Source: Nocardiopsis potens DSM 45234
GTDB taxonomy: Bacteria > Actinomycetota > Actinomycetes > Streptosporangiales > Streptosporangiaceae
Length of the DNA: 64,000 bases
Direction of reading: 5' to 3'
NCBI RefSeq assembly: GCF_000341105.1
Contig: NZ_ANBB01000008.1
Span: 62,001-126,000, forward strand
Part shown: one piece after another, positions 1 through 7,999 of the stretch
How positions within the stretch are numbered: the stretch's first letter is position 1
Layout of the letters: each line of letters starts with the position of its first letter
Position numbers and translations under genes: made by a program
Notes under the pieces: model-generated
What the model saw: the letters and a program-made list of their open reading frames with translations, nothing else
The model's database searches: none
Told to the model about the DNA's origin: nothing

Positions 1-1090
1 CCCGCAGCGCCTGGCGGCGCACCCACAGCCGCGTCCGACCGTCGGGGAGGAACCAGCGGGTGCCGACCCGGGCGGCGCGCTGGCGCTCCTCGGCCACCGG
101 CCGCCACCGCTCCTCGTAGCGGCGCAGCCCCTCCTCGACCGTGCCGGCGCGGGCCAGCTCCTCGCCGAGCACGAAGGCCCCGCCGATGCCGAGCGAGGCG
201 CCCTGGCCGGCGAGGAGCGAGACCGCGTAGCAGGCGTCGCCGACCAGCACGGTGCGGCCCCTGCTCCACCGGTCCATCTCGATCTGGGCGACCTGGTCGT
301 AGTAGACCTCCTCCGGCGGCGGGCACAGCTCCAGGGCGCGCGGGACCACCCAGCCGAGCCGGGCGTAGACGCGGCGGAGCTCGGCCCGCGGGTCCTCGGG
401 CAGTGCGGGGTCGGGGGTGCGGTGCACGGTGAAGACCGCGGCGCGGTCGCCGTCCAGGGCGTAGAGGCCCACCTGGGCGCCGATGGTGTCGGTGAGGTGG
501 AAGCGGCCGGCGGCCAGCGCGTGCACCCGGGCGTCGGTGAAGACGTAGGCGGCGGTGTGGAAGCCGAGGTAGCGGAGGTAGGCCTGCTCCTCGCCGAAGA
601 CGAGGCGGCGCACGGCCGAGTGGACGCCGTCCGCGCCGGCCAGCAGGTCCGCCTCCAGCGCGGTGCCGTCGGAGAGCTCGACCCGGACCCCGCCGGCCTC
701 CTCGGTGATCCGCCGCGGCCCGGTCCCGTAGCGGATCTCCACCCGCTCGGGGAGCGATTCGCGCAGTGCGCGCTCCAGGTCGGGGCGCATGATGGAGACC
801 AGTCCGCCACTGATGGAGGCGGAGAAGGCGCTGAAGTCCACCGAGGCGCGGCGGCGGCCCTTCTCGTCGACGTAGATCGCTTCGTCGACCCGGTGCCCCA
901 GCTCCTGGATCCGCGGCAGCACGCCCATCAGCTCGGCGGCGTCGTATCCGGGGCCGAAGAAGTCGATCATGTAGCCCTGCGGGCGCGGCCCGGGGGCGCG
1001 CTCCACCACGGTGACCTGCCAGCCGTGTGCGTCCAGTCGCTGGGCGAGCGCCAGTCCGGCGATGCCCGCCCCGATGATGACGGCCTTCAT
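1..1090 (-). CDS. FAD-dependent monooxygenase (C-terminus cut by window edge)
   Basis: The protein starts MKAVIIGAGIAGLAL, the GxGxxG dinucleotide-binding fold of PHBH/TetX-type aromatic hydroxylases, and is followed to residue 363, where the window ends. A second FAD motif, VLVGDACYAVSLLAGQGASLG, lies near residue 300, as expected for this family (GD motif contacting the FAD ribityl chain). These enzymes use NAD(P)H and oxygen to hydroxylate aromatic or polyketide-like substrates; the substrate here is not evident. The gene lies 46 bp downstream of a TetR gene on the same strand, so the pair probably forms a regulator/enzyme operon for a xenobiotic or antibiotic. The family call is secure, the substrate unknown. 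Confidence 0.9.
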   Translation of the reverse strand, partial: MKAVIIGAGIAGLALAQRLDAHGWQVTVVERAPGPRPQGYMIDFFGPGYDAAELMGVLPRIQELGHRVDEAIYVDEKGRRRASVDFSAFSASISGGLVSIMRPDLERALRESLPERVEIRYGTGPRRITEEAGGVRVELSDGTALEADLLAGADGVHSAVRRLVFGEEQAYLRYLGFHTAAYVFTDARVHALAAGRFHLTDTIGAQVGLYALDGDRAAVFTVHRTPDPALPEDPRAELRRVYARLGWVVPRALELCPPPEEVYYDQVAQIEMDRWSRGRTVLVGDACYAVSLLAGQGASLGIGGAFVLGEELARAGTVEEGLRRYEERWRPVAEERQRAARVGTRWFLPDGRTRLWVRRQALR

Positions 1091-1136
1091 CGGCCGCTCC
1101 TCTCCTCGTCGTGTCCGGTGGCCGGTCCGGGGGCGG

Positions 1137-1703
1137 TCACTGCGCCGCGCCCAGCATCCGCTTCAGCGCGGGGGCGACCGCGGCGGAGGTGAGCCCGGGG
1201 TCCAGCGGGCGGTGCAGCATCATCCCGTCGACGGCGGCGGTGACCACCGCCGCGGTGGCCTCGGGGTCGGCGATCCCGCAGCCGCGCAGCCACTCGGCGA
1301 CCGCGGCGCGGAACCCCTCCAGGAGCCGGGCGACGCCTTCGCGCAGCTCCGCGTCGCGCCCGGCGGCCAGGTAGGCCTCGGTGAACAGGCGGCTGGTGGG
1401 GTCGTCGCCGGGGAAGGCGTCCAGGGTGCCCAGCAGCCGGTCGATCCCCTCCTCCAGGCCGACACCGGGGCCGAGTTCGTCGGCGGCCGCCGCGGCGACC
1501 TCCCCGACGACCTGGAGCGCGGCCTCGCCGAGCAGCGCCTGCACCGAGGAGTAGTGGTAGTGCACCAGGCCCGGGGCGACCCCGGCCCGCTCGGCCACCG
1601 TCCGGGTGCTCACCCCGGCCCACCCGCGCTCGCCGATCAGCCCGGCCGCCGCCTCGACCAGCCGCGCCCGCACCTGCCTGCCCCGCTCCGCCGCCGTCGC
1701 CAC
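1137..1703 (-). CDS. TetR family transcriptional regulator
   Basis: 188-residue protein with an N-terminal TetR helix-turn-helix (recognition part around VSTRTVAERAGVAPGLVHYHY) and an all-helical ligand-binding domain. I chose the GTG start because a strong Shine-Dalgarno (GGAGGAACG) directly precedes it; an upstream ATG at 1778 would place the palindromic operator region inside the coding sequence and add a non-homologous N-terminus. It probably controls itself and the downstream FAD monooxygenase. The region just upstream holds a TTGGGCG-TT-CGCCCAA inverted repeat and two direct TGGTCGACC copies that could be its operator. Confidence 0.88.
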   Translation of the reverse strand: MATAAERGRQVRARLVEAAAGLIGERGWAGVSTRTVAERAGVAPGLVHYHYSSVQALLGEAALQVVGEVAAAAADELGPGVGLEEGIDRLLGTLDAFPGDDPTSRLFTEAYLAAGRDAELREGVARLLEGFRAAVAEWLRGCGIADPEATAAVVTAAVDGMMLHRPLDPGLTSAAVAPALKRMLGAAQ

Positions 1704-1727
1704 CGTTCCTCCGGTTCCACTCGATCT

Positions 1728-1768
1728 TGGTCGACCGCCCTGGTCGACCACCTTGGGCGTTCGCCCAA
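1728..1768. promoter_or_regulatory. Candidate TetR operator region
   Basis: Upstream of the TetR gene are two direct copies of TGGTCGACC (1728-1736 and 1741-1749), itself containing the palindrome GGTCGACC, followed by the inverted repeat TTGGGCG-TT-CGCCCAA (1753-1768). Position and symmetry suit an autoregulatory operator. No experimental support can be derived from sequence alone. Confidence 0.45.
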
Positions 1769-1914
1769 AACCCAGCATGCCACACCCCGCCGCCCGGGGA
1801 AAGGCGGGCCCCGCGGCCGCGCGGCCGGCGGGCGGAGGCCTGCTTCGCCCCTCGGGGGCAGGGTGTAGGCTCGCCCCGGCGCGAGGGACGCGCGACTCCG
1901 GGACGGGGAGGTCG

Positions 1915-1968
1915 ATGAATATGGCCGCCGCAGGCCTTCATCGGCATGCCCTTGCCCGGACCGCCTGA
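1915..1968 (+). CDS. Candidate 17-residue leader peptide (uORF)
   Basis: A short frame reads MNMAAAGLHRHALARTA and stops with TGA. It has its own Shine-Dalgarno (GGGGAGG, 1905-1911) and a plausible -10 (TAGGCT) about 45 bp upstream. Its last codons overlap the left arm of a 9-bp inverted repeat (CCGGACCGC/GCGGTCCGG, 1956-1983) that ends 25 nt before the start codon of the acetyltransferase gene. This is the usual layout of leader-peptide attenuators, where ribosome position on the short frame decides whether a hairpin forms. The two His and two Arg codons could be the sensing residues. Expression is inferred only. Confidence 0.4.
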   Translation: MNMAAAGLHRHALARTA

Positions 1969-1983
1969 ACGAGTGCGGTCCGG
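1956..1983 (+). promoter_or_regulatory. Inverted repeat in the leader of the GNAT gene
   Basis: CCGGACCGC, ten-base loop, GCGGTCCGG. The left arm overlaps the end of the candidate leader peptide and the right arm ends 25 nt before the acetyltransferase start, with the Shine-Dalgarno GGAGAA between. It could act as an attenuator hairpin, or be a DNA operator. Confidence 0.45.
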
Positions 1984-2008
1984 TCGCTTCGACGACCTGG
2001 AGAACCAC

Positions 2009-2536
2009 ATGTCCCACTCTTCTTCCCCGCCCGCACCCTCCCGGACCGACCTGGTCACCGACCGCCTCGCCCTCCGCCCCTGGACCGGGGCCGACGTCGG
2101 CGCGGTCCTCTCCGGCCCCAGGGCGGACCTCTGGGCGGACGACTTCCCCGCCGAAGGCGACCGCGTCATCGCGGGCCTGATCGGGGAGCGCCCCGCCTGG
2201 CTCGGCGAGCACGGCCACCGCCTGGTCGTCGAGCGGGAGAGCGGCCTCGCGGTGGGCTCGATCGGCCTGTTCTGGCCGCCCGCCGAGGGCGCCCTGGAGA
2301 TCGGATACGGGATCGTGCCCTCCCGGCGCGGCCGCGGCTACGCCTCTGAGGCCGCTCGCGCGCTGGCCGGGTTCGCCCTCACCGCCCCCGGCGTCCGCAC
2401 CGTGACCGCCGAGGTGGAACCGTCCAACCCGGCCTCGGTGCGGGTGCTGGAGAAGGCCGGCTTCCACCGGCTCGCCGCCGCCCCCGAGGGCGTGCTCCGG
2501 TACGGATTCACCGGAGCGGACCGCTCCGAAGGGTGA
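2009..2536 (+). CDS. GNAT acetyltransferase, RimJ/RimL type
   Basis: 175 residues. The N-terminal TDRLALRPWTGADVGAVL and the acetyl-CoA loop GYGIVPSRRGRGYASEAARAL (R/Q-x-x-G-x-G/A pattern) are typical of the RimJ/RimL/YjdJ branch of GNAT enzymes, which N-acetylate ribosomal proteins, small amines or antibiotics. The terminal ASVRVLEKAGFHR block is also characteristic. The start at ATG 2009 is preceded by GGAGAA; an upstream in-frame ATG at 1946 lies inside the leader hairpin and is less likely. A candidate leader peptide and hairpin precede the gene, suggesting translational or attenuation control. The substrate is unknown. Confidence 0.9.
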   Translation: MSHSSSPPAPSRTDLVTDRLALRPWTGADVGAVLSGPRADLWADDFPAEGDRVIAGLIGERPAWLGEHGHRLVVERESGLAVGSIGLFWPPAEGALEIGYGIVPSRRGRGYASEAARALAGFALTAPGVRTVTAEVEPSNPASVRVLEKAGFHRLAAAPEGVLRYGFTGADRSEG

Positions 2537-2733
2537 CCCCCCGGGGGGCGGCGGCATCGGCCGCCCCCGCCCGGTACGGTGCCCGGCCTGACGGCGGACG
2601 CCTCGGGCCGGGCACCGCGGCGCCTTCCGCCGTCCGCCGGGTTCGCGGTGTAGCGTTCTGCTCTACCGGGAGGACACCGTCGGACGGCGGGCTCCGCGCG
2701 GCCGTCCCGGCCGAGGGACGCGGGAGGGGGACC

Positions 2734-3018
2734 ATGCTGATCATCGCCGGAAGCATCCGCGTCGCCCCGGAGGAGCGCGACGCCTACCTGCGCGGGTGCG
2801 CCGAGGTGGTGCGGCAGGCGCGGGCCGCCGAAGGGTGCCTGGACTTCGCGCTCTCCGCGGACCTGCTGGACCCCGGGCGGATCGACGTCTACGAGCGGTG
2901 GGAGACCGCGGCCGCACTGGACCGGTTCCGCGGCTCCGGGCCGCCCGACGACCAGTCCGCCGCGATCCTGGACGCCTCCGTCGCCCGCTACCTGATCGCC
3001 GGGGTGGAGGCGCCCTGA
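2734..3018 (+). CDS. ABM-domain (putative quinol monooxygenase) protein
   Basis: 94-residue single-domain protein. The pattern MLIIAGSIRVAPEERDAYL, AEGCLDFALS and DVYERWETAAALDRF matches the antibiotic biosynthesis monooxygenase (ABM/YgiN) ferredoxin-like fold, which acts as a dimer without cofactor on quinols or polyketides, or as a stress-linked protein. A good Shine-Dalgarno (GGGAGGGGG) sits just before ATG 2734. The MOSC gene begins 28 bp downstream on the same strand, but that gene has its own leaderless-looking promoter. Physiological substrate unknown. Confidence 0.85.
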   Translation: MLIIAGSIRVAPEERDAYLRGCAEVVRQARAAEGCLDFALSADLLDPGRIDVYERWETAAALDRFRGSGPPDDQSAAILDASVARYLIAGVEAP

Positions 3019-3046
3019 ACCCGCCCGGAGCGATACGCTCGCGGCC

Positions 3047-3907
3047 ATGGCCCGTATCGCGGAACTCGTCACCTACCCCGTCAAAGGATGCGCCGGAACG
3101 CCGGTGCGCAGCACCGCCCTGACCCCCGCGGGGCTGGAGCACGACCGCACCTTCATGGTGGTCGACGAGGAGGGCGTGTTCCGCAGCCAGCGCAAGGACC
3201 CGCGGATGGCGCGGATCCGCCCGGAGGCCGCCGACGGCGGCGCCCGCCTGGTCCTGAACGCCCCCGGGGTCGAACCACTGGACCTCAAGGCCGACCCGGA
3301 GGGCCCGCGCACCGGGGTGCTGCTGCACAAGAAGGGCTTCACCGGGCTGGACCAGGGCGACGCGGCCGCGGAGTGGCTCTCCGAGGTGCTGGGCGCCCGC
3401 TCCCGCCTGGTCCGGGTACCGCCGGACCACGACCGCCGGGTGTCCGGGCTGACCCCGGGCACCAGCGGCTACGCGGACAGCACCGCACTGCTGGTGCTCT
3501 CGCTCGCCTCACTGGACCTGCTCAACGAGCGGATCTGCGCGGCCGGCGGCGAGGCGCTGCCGATGAACCGGTTCCGCCCGAACATCGTCGTCTCCGGCTG
3601 GCCCGACCCGCACACCGAGGACCGGGTGCGCACCGCCCGGGCCGGCACCGCCGAGCTCGGCTACGCCAAGGTCTGCATCCGCTGCGCGGTCACCACGGTC
3701 GACCAGGAGGCGGGGGAGAAGGCCGGGCCGGAGCCGCTGCGCACCCTGGCCGGCTACCGCCGCGCCGACGACGGCGGCGTCTCCTTCGGCGCCAAGTTCT
3801 CCGTGGTCCGCCCCGGGGTCCTGGCGGTCGGCGACCCCTTCGAGCCCACCTCCTGGGACACCCCCGAGCAGGGCCTCGGCGAGCGGCTGGCCGCGGTTCT
3901 GGGCTGA
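3047..3907 (+). CDS. MOSC domain protein (YcbX-like)
   Basis: 286 residues with the MOSC N-terminal beta-barrel (ELVTYPVKGCAGTPV, LEHDRTFMVVDEEG) followed by the MOSC domain, including the conserved cysteine region YAKVCIRCAVTTVDQEAG, where Cys would carry the sulfur or contact the molybdenum cofactor. Members reduce N-hydroxylated compounds or handle Moco sulfur. TACGCT lies seven bases before the ATG, which would make the transcript leaderless. The last 154 bp are overlapped on the opposite strand by the LysR gene, so the two transcripts are antisense at their 3' ends. Confidence 0.9.
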   Translation: MARIAELVTYPVKGCAGTPVRSTALTPAGLEHDRTFMVVDEEGVFRSQRKDPRMARIRPEAADGGARLVLNAPGVEPLDLKADPEGPRTGVLLHKKGFTGLDQGDAAAEWLSEVLGARSRLVRVPPDHDRRVSGLTPGTSGYADSTALLVLSLASLDLLNERICAAGGEALPMNRFRPNIVVSGWPDPHTEDRVRTARAGTAELGYAKVCIRCAVTTVDQEAGEKAGPEPLRTLAGYRRADDGGVSFGAKFSVVRPGVLAVGDPFEPTSWDTPEQGLGERLAAVLG

Positions 3908-4800
3908 CTCCGGCCCCTGAAGGCGATCCGGCAGAGGGCCTCGGTGAAGGCGCGCACCCGCGCCGTGCGGCCGTCGCGCCGCCAGATCAGGCCGTACTCC
4001 AGGGGCGGGGCGTCGCGGAACGGGACGAAGGCGACACCGGGCCGGGCGTGGTAATCGGCGGCGCGCAGCGCCGCCGGGGAGGCGCCCTGGCCGGACGCGA
4101 CGAGCGACAGCACCTCCGCCCAGTACCGGGCGGTGGCGCCGCGCCGGATCGGCCGCCCCCGCGGGGTCAGGCGGGGATAGAGGCCGTCGTGCCAGTACCG
4201 CGGGCTCTCCCCTGAGACGGTGACCAGCGGGACGCGGGCCAGGTCCTCCAGGCAGACCGATTCGAGCCGGGCGAGCGGGTGCCGCGCGGGCACCAGGAGG
4301 GCCCGCGCCTCGGAGAAGACCACCGGCCCGGCGACCAGGTCCGGTTCCTCGACCGGGAACTCGGTGAGCTGCAGGTCCAGCTCTCCGGCGCGCAGCGGGC
4401 CGAACGTGTCGGAGAGCTGCACCTCCTGGACCTCGACCGCGCAGGCCGGGTGGGAGGCGCGGAACGCCTCGGCGGCCTTGAGGACCATGTCGCTCGCCCA
4501 CTGGGAGGAGAAGCCGACGCGCAGCGTCCCGGCGACGCCCCTGCCGGTCGCGGCGGCCTCCTCGACCGCCGCCTGGATCTGCCGGTAGGCCGGCTCCAGG
4601 GCGTCGCGCAGCCGCTTCCCGGCGGGGGTCAGGGAGACCCGGCGGCTGGTGCGGGTGAACAGCGCCACACCGAGCCGGCGCTCGAGCCGCCCGATGATCT
4701 GGCTGACCCGCCCCTGGGCCAGCCCGAGCCGCTCGGTGGCGCGCCGGAAGTGCAGCTCCTCGGCCACGGCCAGGAAGGCCTCGATCTCGTGACGTTCCAT
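3754..4800 (-). CDS. LysR family transcriptional regulator
   Basis: 348 residues. The N-terminal winged helix (MERHEIEAFLAVAEELHFRRATERLGLAQGRVSQ...) and effector domain with the LLVPARHPLA block are standard LysR. The recognisable family sequence ends near residue 300 (IAFRGR); the last ~45 residues are a low-complexity extension produced by the frame running into the antisense of the MOSC gene, so the C-terminus is unusual. It is divergent from a polysaccharide-deacetylase-like gene and an MFS exporter, with a palindrome in between, so it probably activates that pair. Confidence 0.88.
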   Translation of the reverse strand: MERHEIEAFLAVAEELHFRRATERLGLAQGRVSQIIGRLERRLGVALFTRTSRRVSLTPAGKRLRDALEPAYRQIQAAVEEAAATGRGVAGTLRVGFSSQWASDMVLKAAEAFRASHPACAVEVQEVQLSDTFGPLRAGELDLQLTEFPVEEPDLVAGPVVFSEARALLVPARHPLARLESVCLEDLARVPLVTVSGESPRYWHDGLYPRLTPRGRPIRRGATARYWAEVLSLVASGQGASPAALRAADYHARPGVAFVPFRDAPPLEYGLIWRRDGRTARVRAFTEALCRIAFRGRSQPRTAASRSPRPCSGVSQEVGSKGSPTARTPGRTTENLAPKETPPSSARR

Positions 4801-4824
4801 TCCCCTCCGAGCACCCCTCCCGAC

Positions 4825-4843
4825 CGGTGAGCCGTGCTCACCG
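4825..4843. promoter_or_regulatory. Candidate LysR binding site
   Basis: CGGTGAGC-CGT-GCTCACCG, a perfect 8-bp inverted repeat with a 3-bp spacer, lies 25 bp before the LysR start and 47 bp before the divergent deacetylase start. Location in a divergent LysR promoter makes it the natural regulator site. Confidence 0.55.
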
Positions 4844-4889
4844 ATGGTAGAGCAGATCGGTCTCGCTACGGCCCGCCCCGGCGGCCAGC

Positions 4890-5786
4890 ATGATCGCCAT
4901 GACAACCGGCAACGTCCCCTTCGACTACAGCCCGATCACCGAGCGCCCCGCCTTCGACTGGCCCGGCGGCGCGAAGGTCGCCGTCTACGTCGGCCTGAAC
5001 ATCGAGCACTTCCTGGTCGGCCGCCCCTCCACCAGCATCTGGCCCGGAACCGCGGACCTGGTGCCCGACGCGCTCAACCACGGGTGGCGCGACTACGGCG
5101 TCCGGGTCGGCATCTGGCGCATCATCGAGATCCTGGACCGGAACGGGCTCCGGGCGAGCGGGCTGATCAACTCCGACGCCGCCCGCCACTACCCGCAGAT
5201 CGTCAAGGCCGGCCTGGAGCGGGACTGGGCCTGGCTCGCGCACGGGCGGACCAACTCGGTCCTGCACACCGGCATGGACCGGGACGAGGAGCGCGCCGTC
5301 CTCACCGACATCGTCGACACCATCGCCGGCGCGACCGGGCGCCGGCCGCGCGGCTGGATGGGGCCGGGGCTGACCGAGACCTTCCACACCCCGGAGCTCC
5401 TGGCCGAGCTCGGCCTGGACTACGTCCTGGACTGGACCAACGACGACCGGCCCTACCCCCTGAACGTGCCCGGGATGCTCAGCGTCCCCTACACGGTCGA
5501 GCTCAACGATCTGGGCCTGTTCGGCAAGGGCACCACCGGCCCGGAGTTCCTGCAGATCGTCGTGGACCAGTACGAGCAGCTGAGCGCCGACGCCCGGAAC
5601 GGCGGAGGGCGGGTGCTGGCCCTGGCGCTGCACCCGTTCGCCATCGGCCAGGCGTTCCGCGCGAAGTACCTGGACCGGGCCCTGGCCCACCTCGCCGCGC
5701 AGCCCGACGTCTGGCTGACCACCAGCGACGACATCGCCGAGTACTACGCCGGCACCGTCTCCGACGGTGCGCGCGGCGGCCGCTGA
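4890..5786 (+). CDS. Polysaccharide deacetylase family protein (PuuE/allantoinase-like)
   Basis: 298 residues of the NodB-like fold. The sequence PAFDWPGGAKVAVYVGLNIEHF at the N-terminus and GWMGPGLTETFHTPELLAELGLDYVLDWTNDDRPYPL in the core match the cytosolic branch that includes cofactor-independent allantoinase (PuuE) and cyclic imide hydrolases rather than secreted chitin deacetylases; there is no signal peptide. LALALHPFAIGQAFRAKYL supplies a conserved histidine block. An alternative start is the fourth residue (ATG 4899). It is followed 26 bp later by an MFS exporter, which suggests joint regulation by the divergent LysR protein. Exact substrate uncertain. Confidence 0.85.
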   Translation: MIAMTTGNVPFDYSPITERPAFDWPGGAKVAVYVGLNIEHFLVGRPSTSIWPGTADLVPDALNHGWRDYGVRVGIWRIIEILDRNGLRASGLINSDAARHYPQIVKAGLERDWAWLAHGRTNSVLHTGMDRDEERAVLTDIVDTIAGATGRRPRGWMGPGLTETFHTPELLAELGLDYVLDWTNDDRPYPLNVPGMLSVPYTVELNDLGLFGKGTTGPEFLQIVVDQYEQLSADARNGGGRVLALALHPFAIGQAFRAKYLDRALAHLAAQPDVWLTTSDDIAEYYAGTVSDGARGGR

Positions 5787-5812
5787 AGCACCGACCCCCT
5801 GGAGCGAGAACG

Positions 5813-7369
5813 ATGTCATCCCCTGTCCCCGCCCCGCGCGCCGGGGCGAAAGAGTGGCTCGGCCTGGCCGTACTGCTGCTGCCGACCATCCTGCTGTTCC
5901 TGGCCATGACGGTGCTCTTCCTGGCCACCCCGCAGATCGCCGCCGACCTGAAACCCGGCAGCGGGCAGCTGCTGTGGATCAACGACGTCTACGGCCTCGT
6001 CATGGCCGGGCTGCTGGTCGCGATGGGGACCCTCGGCGACCGGATCGGCCGGCGCAGGGTCCTGCTCTTCGGCGCGGCCGTGTTCGGGGCGGCCTCCGCC
6101 GCGGCCGCCTTCGCCCCGGACGCGGGGCTGCTGATCGCGGCCCGGGCCGCGATGGGCGTCGGAGCGGCCGGAGTGATGCCCTCCACCCTGTCGCTGATCA
6201 GCAACATGTTCCAGGACGGCCGCCAGCGGGGCACCGCCATCGGGATGTGGGCCGCCTCGGTCTCGGTCGGTGTCGCGATCGGTCCGCTGGTCGGCGGCCT
6301 GCTGCTGGAGTCGTTCTGGTGGGGGGCGGCGCTGCTGATCGGCGTGCCGGTCATGGCGCTGGTGCTGATCGCGGCCCCGGTACTGGTCCCCGAGTACCGG
6401 GCGCCCGGCGCCGGCGCGCCGGACGTCCCGAGCGTGCTGCTGTCGATGGCCTCGCTGCTGCCGATCGTCTACGGCATCAAGGAGTTCGCCAAGCACGGGC
6501 CGACCGCCGTCGCGTTCGGCACCGCGGGAGTGGGGCTGCTGCTGTCCGTGGTCTTCGTCCGCCGCCAGCTCAGGCTCGCGATGCCCCTCCTCGATGTGCG
6601 GCTGTTCGCCGACCGCACGTTCAGCGGGGCGCTCGGCGTCTTCCTCTCCTCCTCGATCGCCCTCGGCGGCGTCTACCTGCTCTTCACCCAGTACCTGCAG
6701 CTGGTGGCCGGGCTGTCGCCGCTGGAGTCCGGGCTGTGGATCCTGCCGGCCGCGCTCGCGCTGGTGGCGGTCTCGACGCTCTCGCCCAGGATCGCCCGCC
6801 GGGTCCGCCCGGCCTACGCGGTGGCCGGCGGCGCGCTCCTGTCGGTCTCCGGGTACCTGGTCCTGACCCAGGTGGAGGCGGGCGGCCTGCTCCTGCTGAT
6901 CGTCGGCTTCTACCTGCTCTACCCCGGGGTCGCGCCGAGCATGGCGCTCACCACCGACCTGGTGATCGGCTCCGCCCCGCCGGAGAAGGCCGGTGCCGCC
7001 TCCGCGGTCAACACCACCGCCAGCGACCTCGGCGTCTCCCTCGGCATCGCCGTGCTCGGCAGTATCGGAACGGCCGTCTACCGGGCTCAGATGCCGGACG
7101 GCGCGCCCGGGGCGGCGGGCGACACCCTGCCGGGCGCCCTGGACGCCGCCGAGGGCCTGCCCGCGGACCAGGCCTCGGCGCTGACCGACCAGGCCGGCGC
7201 CGCCTTCACCGCGGGCCTCAACACCGCCGCCGGGGGAGCGGCCCTCCTGGCCGCCCTCGCCGCGGTCCTCGCGGTGACCCTGCTCCGGCGCGTACCGCCC
7301 ACCGGCACGCCCGCGCCTCCGGCCGGCGGCGGGGAGGAGGAAAGGGAGGAGGAACCGGTCGGCTCCTGA
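5813..7369 (+). CDS. MFS drug transporter, DHA2 (14-TM) family
   Basis: 518 residues with about 14 hydrophobic segments. Motif A between TM2 and TM3 is present (GTLGDRIGRRRVLLFG), motif B/C-like GAAGVMPSTLSLISN follows, and the C-terminal half begins near residue 260. These are features of EmrB/QacA proton antiporters exporting drugs or metabolites. A charged tail (GGGEEEREEEPVGS) ends the protein. The gene lies 26 bp after the deacetylase-like gene and the two are likely co-transcribed. A strong stem-loop follows, closing the unit. Confidence 0.92.
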   Translation: MSSPVPAPRAGAKEWLGLAVLLLPTILLFLAMTVLFLATPQIAADLKPGSGQLLWINDVYGLVMAGLLVAMGTLGDRIGRRRVLLFGAAVFGAASAAAAFAPDAGLLIAARAAMGVGAAGVMPSTLSLISNMFQDGRQRGTAIGMWAASVSVGVAIGPLVGGLLLESFWWGAALLIGVPVMALVLIAAPVLVPEYRAPGAGAPDVPSVLLSMASLLPIVYGIKEFAKHGPTAVAFGTAGVGLLLSVVFVRRQLRLAMPLLDVRLFADRTFSGALGVFLSSSIALGGVYLLFTQYLQLVAGLSPLESGLWILPAALALVAVSTLSPRIARRVRPAYAVAGGALLSVSGYLVLTQVEAGGLLLLIVGFYLLYPGVAPSMALTTDLVIGSAPPEKAGAASAVNTTASDLGVSLGIAVLGSIGTAVYRAQMPDGAPGAAGDTLPGALDAAEGLPADQASALTDQAGAAFTAGLNTAAGGAALLAALAAVLAVTLLRRVPPTGTPAPPAGGGEEEREEEPVGS

Positions 7370-7413
7370 CCGGGGCCCCGCGCCGGACCGGCCCGGAGCG
7401 GGCCGCGGAGAAG

Positions 7414-7446
7414 GCCGGGGCCCGCCTCGGGAAGGCGGGCCCCGGC
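7414..7446. terminator. Bidirectional stem-loop between convergent genes
   Basis: A 14-bp stem (outer GCCGGGG, inner CCCGCCT paired with AGGCGGG) with a five-base loop lies between the stop of the MFS gene (+) and the stop of the NTF2-like gene (-). No U-tract is evident on either strand, as is common for actinomycete terminators. Confidence 0.6.
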
Positions 7447-7451
7447 ACAGG

Positions 7452-7883
7452 TCAGGGCGCGGGCGGGGAATCGGTGCCGAAGGGGTTGTCCACCGCGTAG
7501 CGCCAGCGGCCGTCGGGGCCGCGGCGGACCACGTCGGTGGCGGTGCCGGAGAGGTCCATGGGGGCGCCGCCGGGGCCGGTGCCGCGGAGCGACCACTCGA
7601 CCAGGAGCAGCGCGGTGTCGCCGCCCCGGTAGGCCTGGCGGACCTCGGCGCGCATGCGCAGGCCCAGCGAGACCAGGTGGGCCAGGGCCGCGGTGCGCCG
7701 CTCCCCGGTCATCGGCGTCCCCGGGGCGGGGACCATGACCGCATCGGGGTGGTAGAGCCGGTTCAGCCCGGCGGTGTCCCGGGCGTTGAAGAGTGCGACG
7801 GCGGCGCCGATGAGCGCGGCGGGGTCGTCGCCGAGCGGCGCGGGGTCGATGGAGTCGTCATGTCGTTCGGTTCGAATCGCCAT
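7452..7883 (-). CDS. SnoaL/NTF2-like domain protein
   Basis: 143 residues, cone-shaped NTF2/SnoaL fold by pattern: ALFNARDTAGLNRLYHPDAVMVPAPG at the N-terminus and WRYAVDNPFG at the C-terminus. Such proteins serve as small hydrolases, isomerases or ligand-binding scaffolds, and the ketosteroid-isomerase-like branch matches best. I chose ATG 7883; an in-frame GTG nine bases upstream is possible. It is divergent from the MerR-clamp fusion gene across a region holding a perfect palindrome, and so may be its regulatory target. Confidence 0.8.
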   Translation of the reverse strand: MAIRTERHDDSIDPAPLGDDPAALIGAAVALFNARDTAGLNRLYHPDAVMVPAPGTPMTGERRTAALAHLVSLGLRMRAEVRQAYRGGDTALLLVEWSLRGTGPGGAPMDLSGTATDVVRRGPDGRWRYAVDNPFGTDSPPAP

Positions 7884-7892
7884 GACCCCCAC

Positions 7893-7909
7893 AGTTTACC
7901 AGGTAAACT
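7893..7909. promoter_or_regulatory. Perfect palindrome AGTTTACC-A-GGTAAACT
   Basis: Eight-bp arms with a one-base spacer, the only A+T-rich stretch in the neighbourhood. It lies 10 bp upstream of the SnoaL-like start and about 90 bp upstream of the MerR-clamp gene. It is a likely operator for the MerR-type protein or for an unlinked TetR/GntR protein. Confidence 0.55.
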
Positions 7910-7999
7910 TTCTCGGCCGCCGCTCGGCCGCAACTCGGGGCCGGAGGCGCCGCGCCCCGTTTTGACCTTCGAGCCGCTCGAAGGCCGACAATCGGCGGC

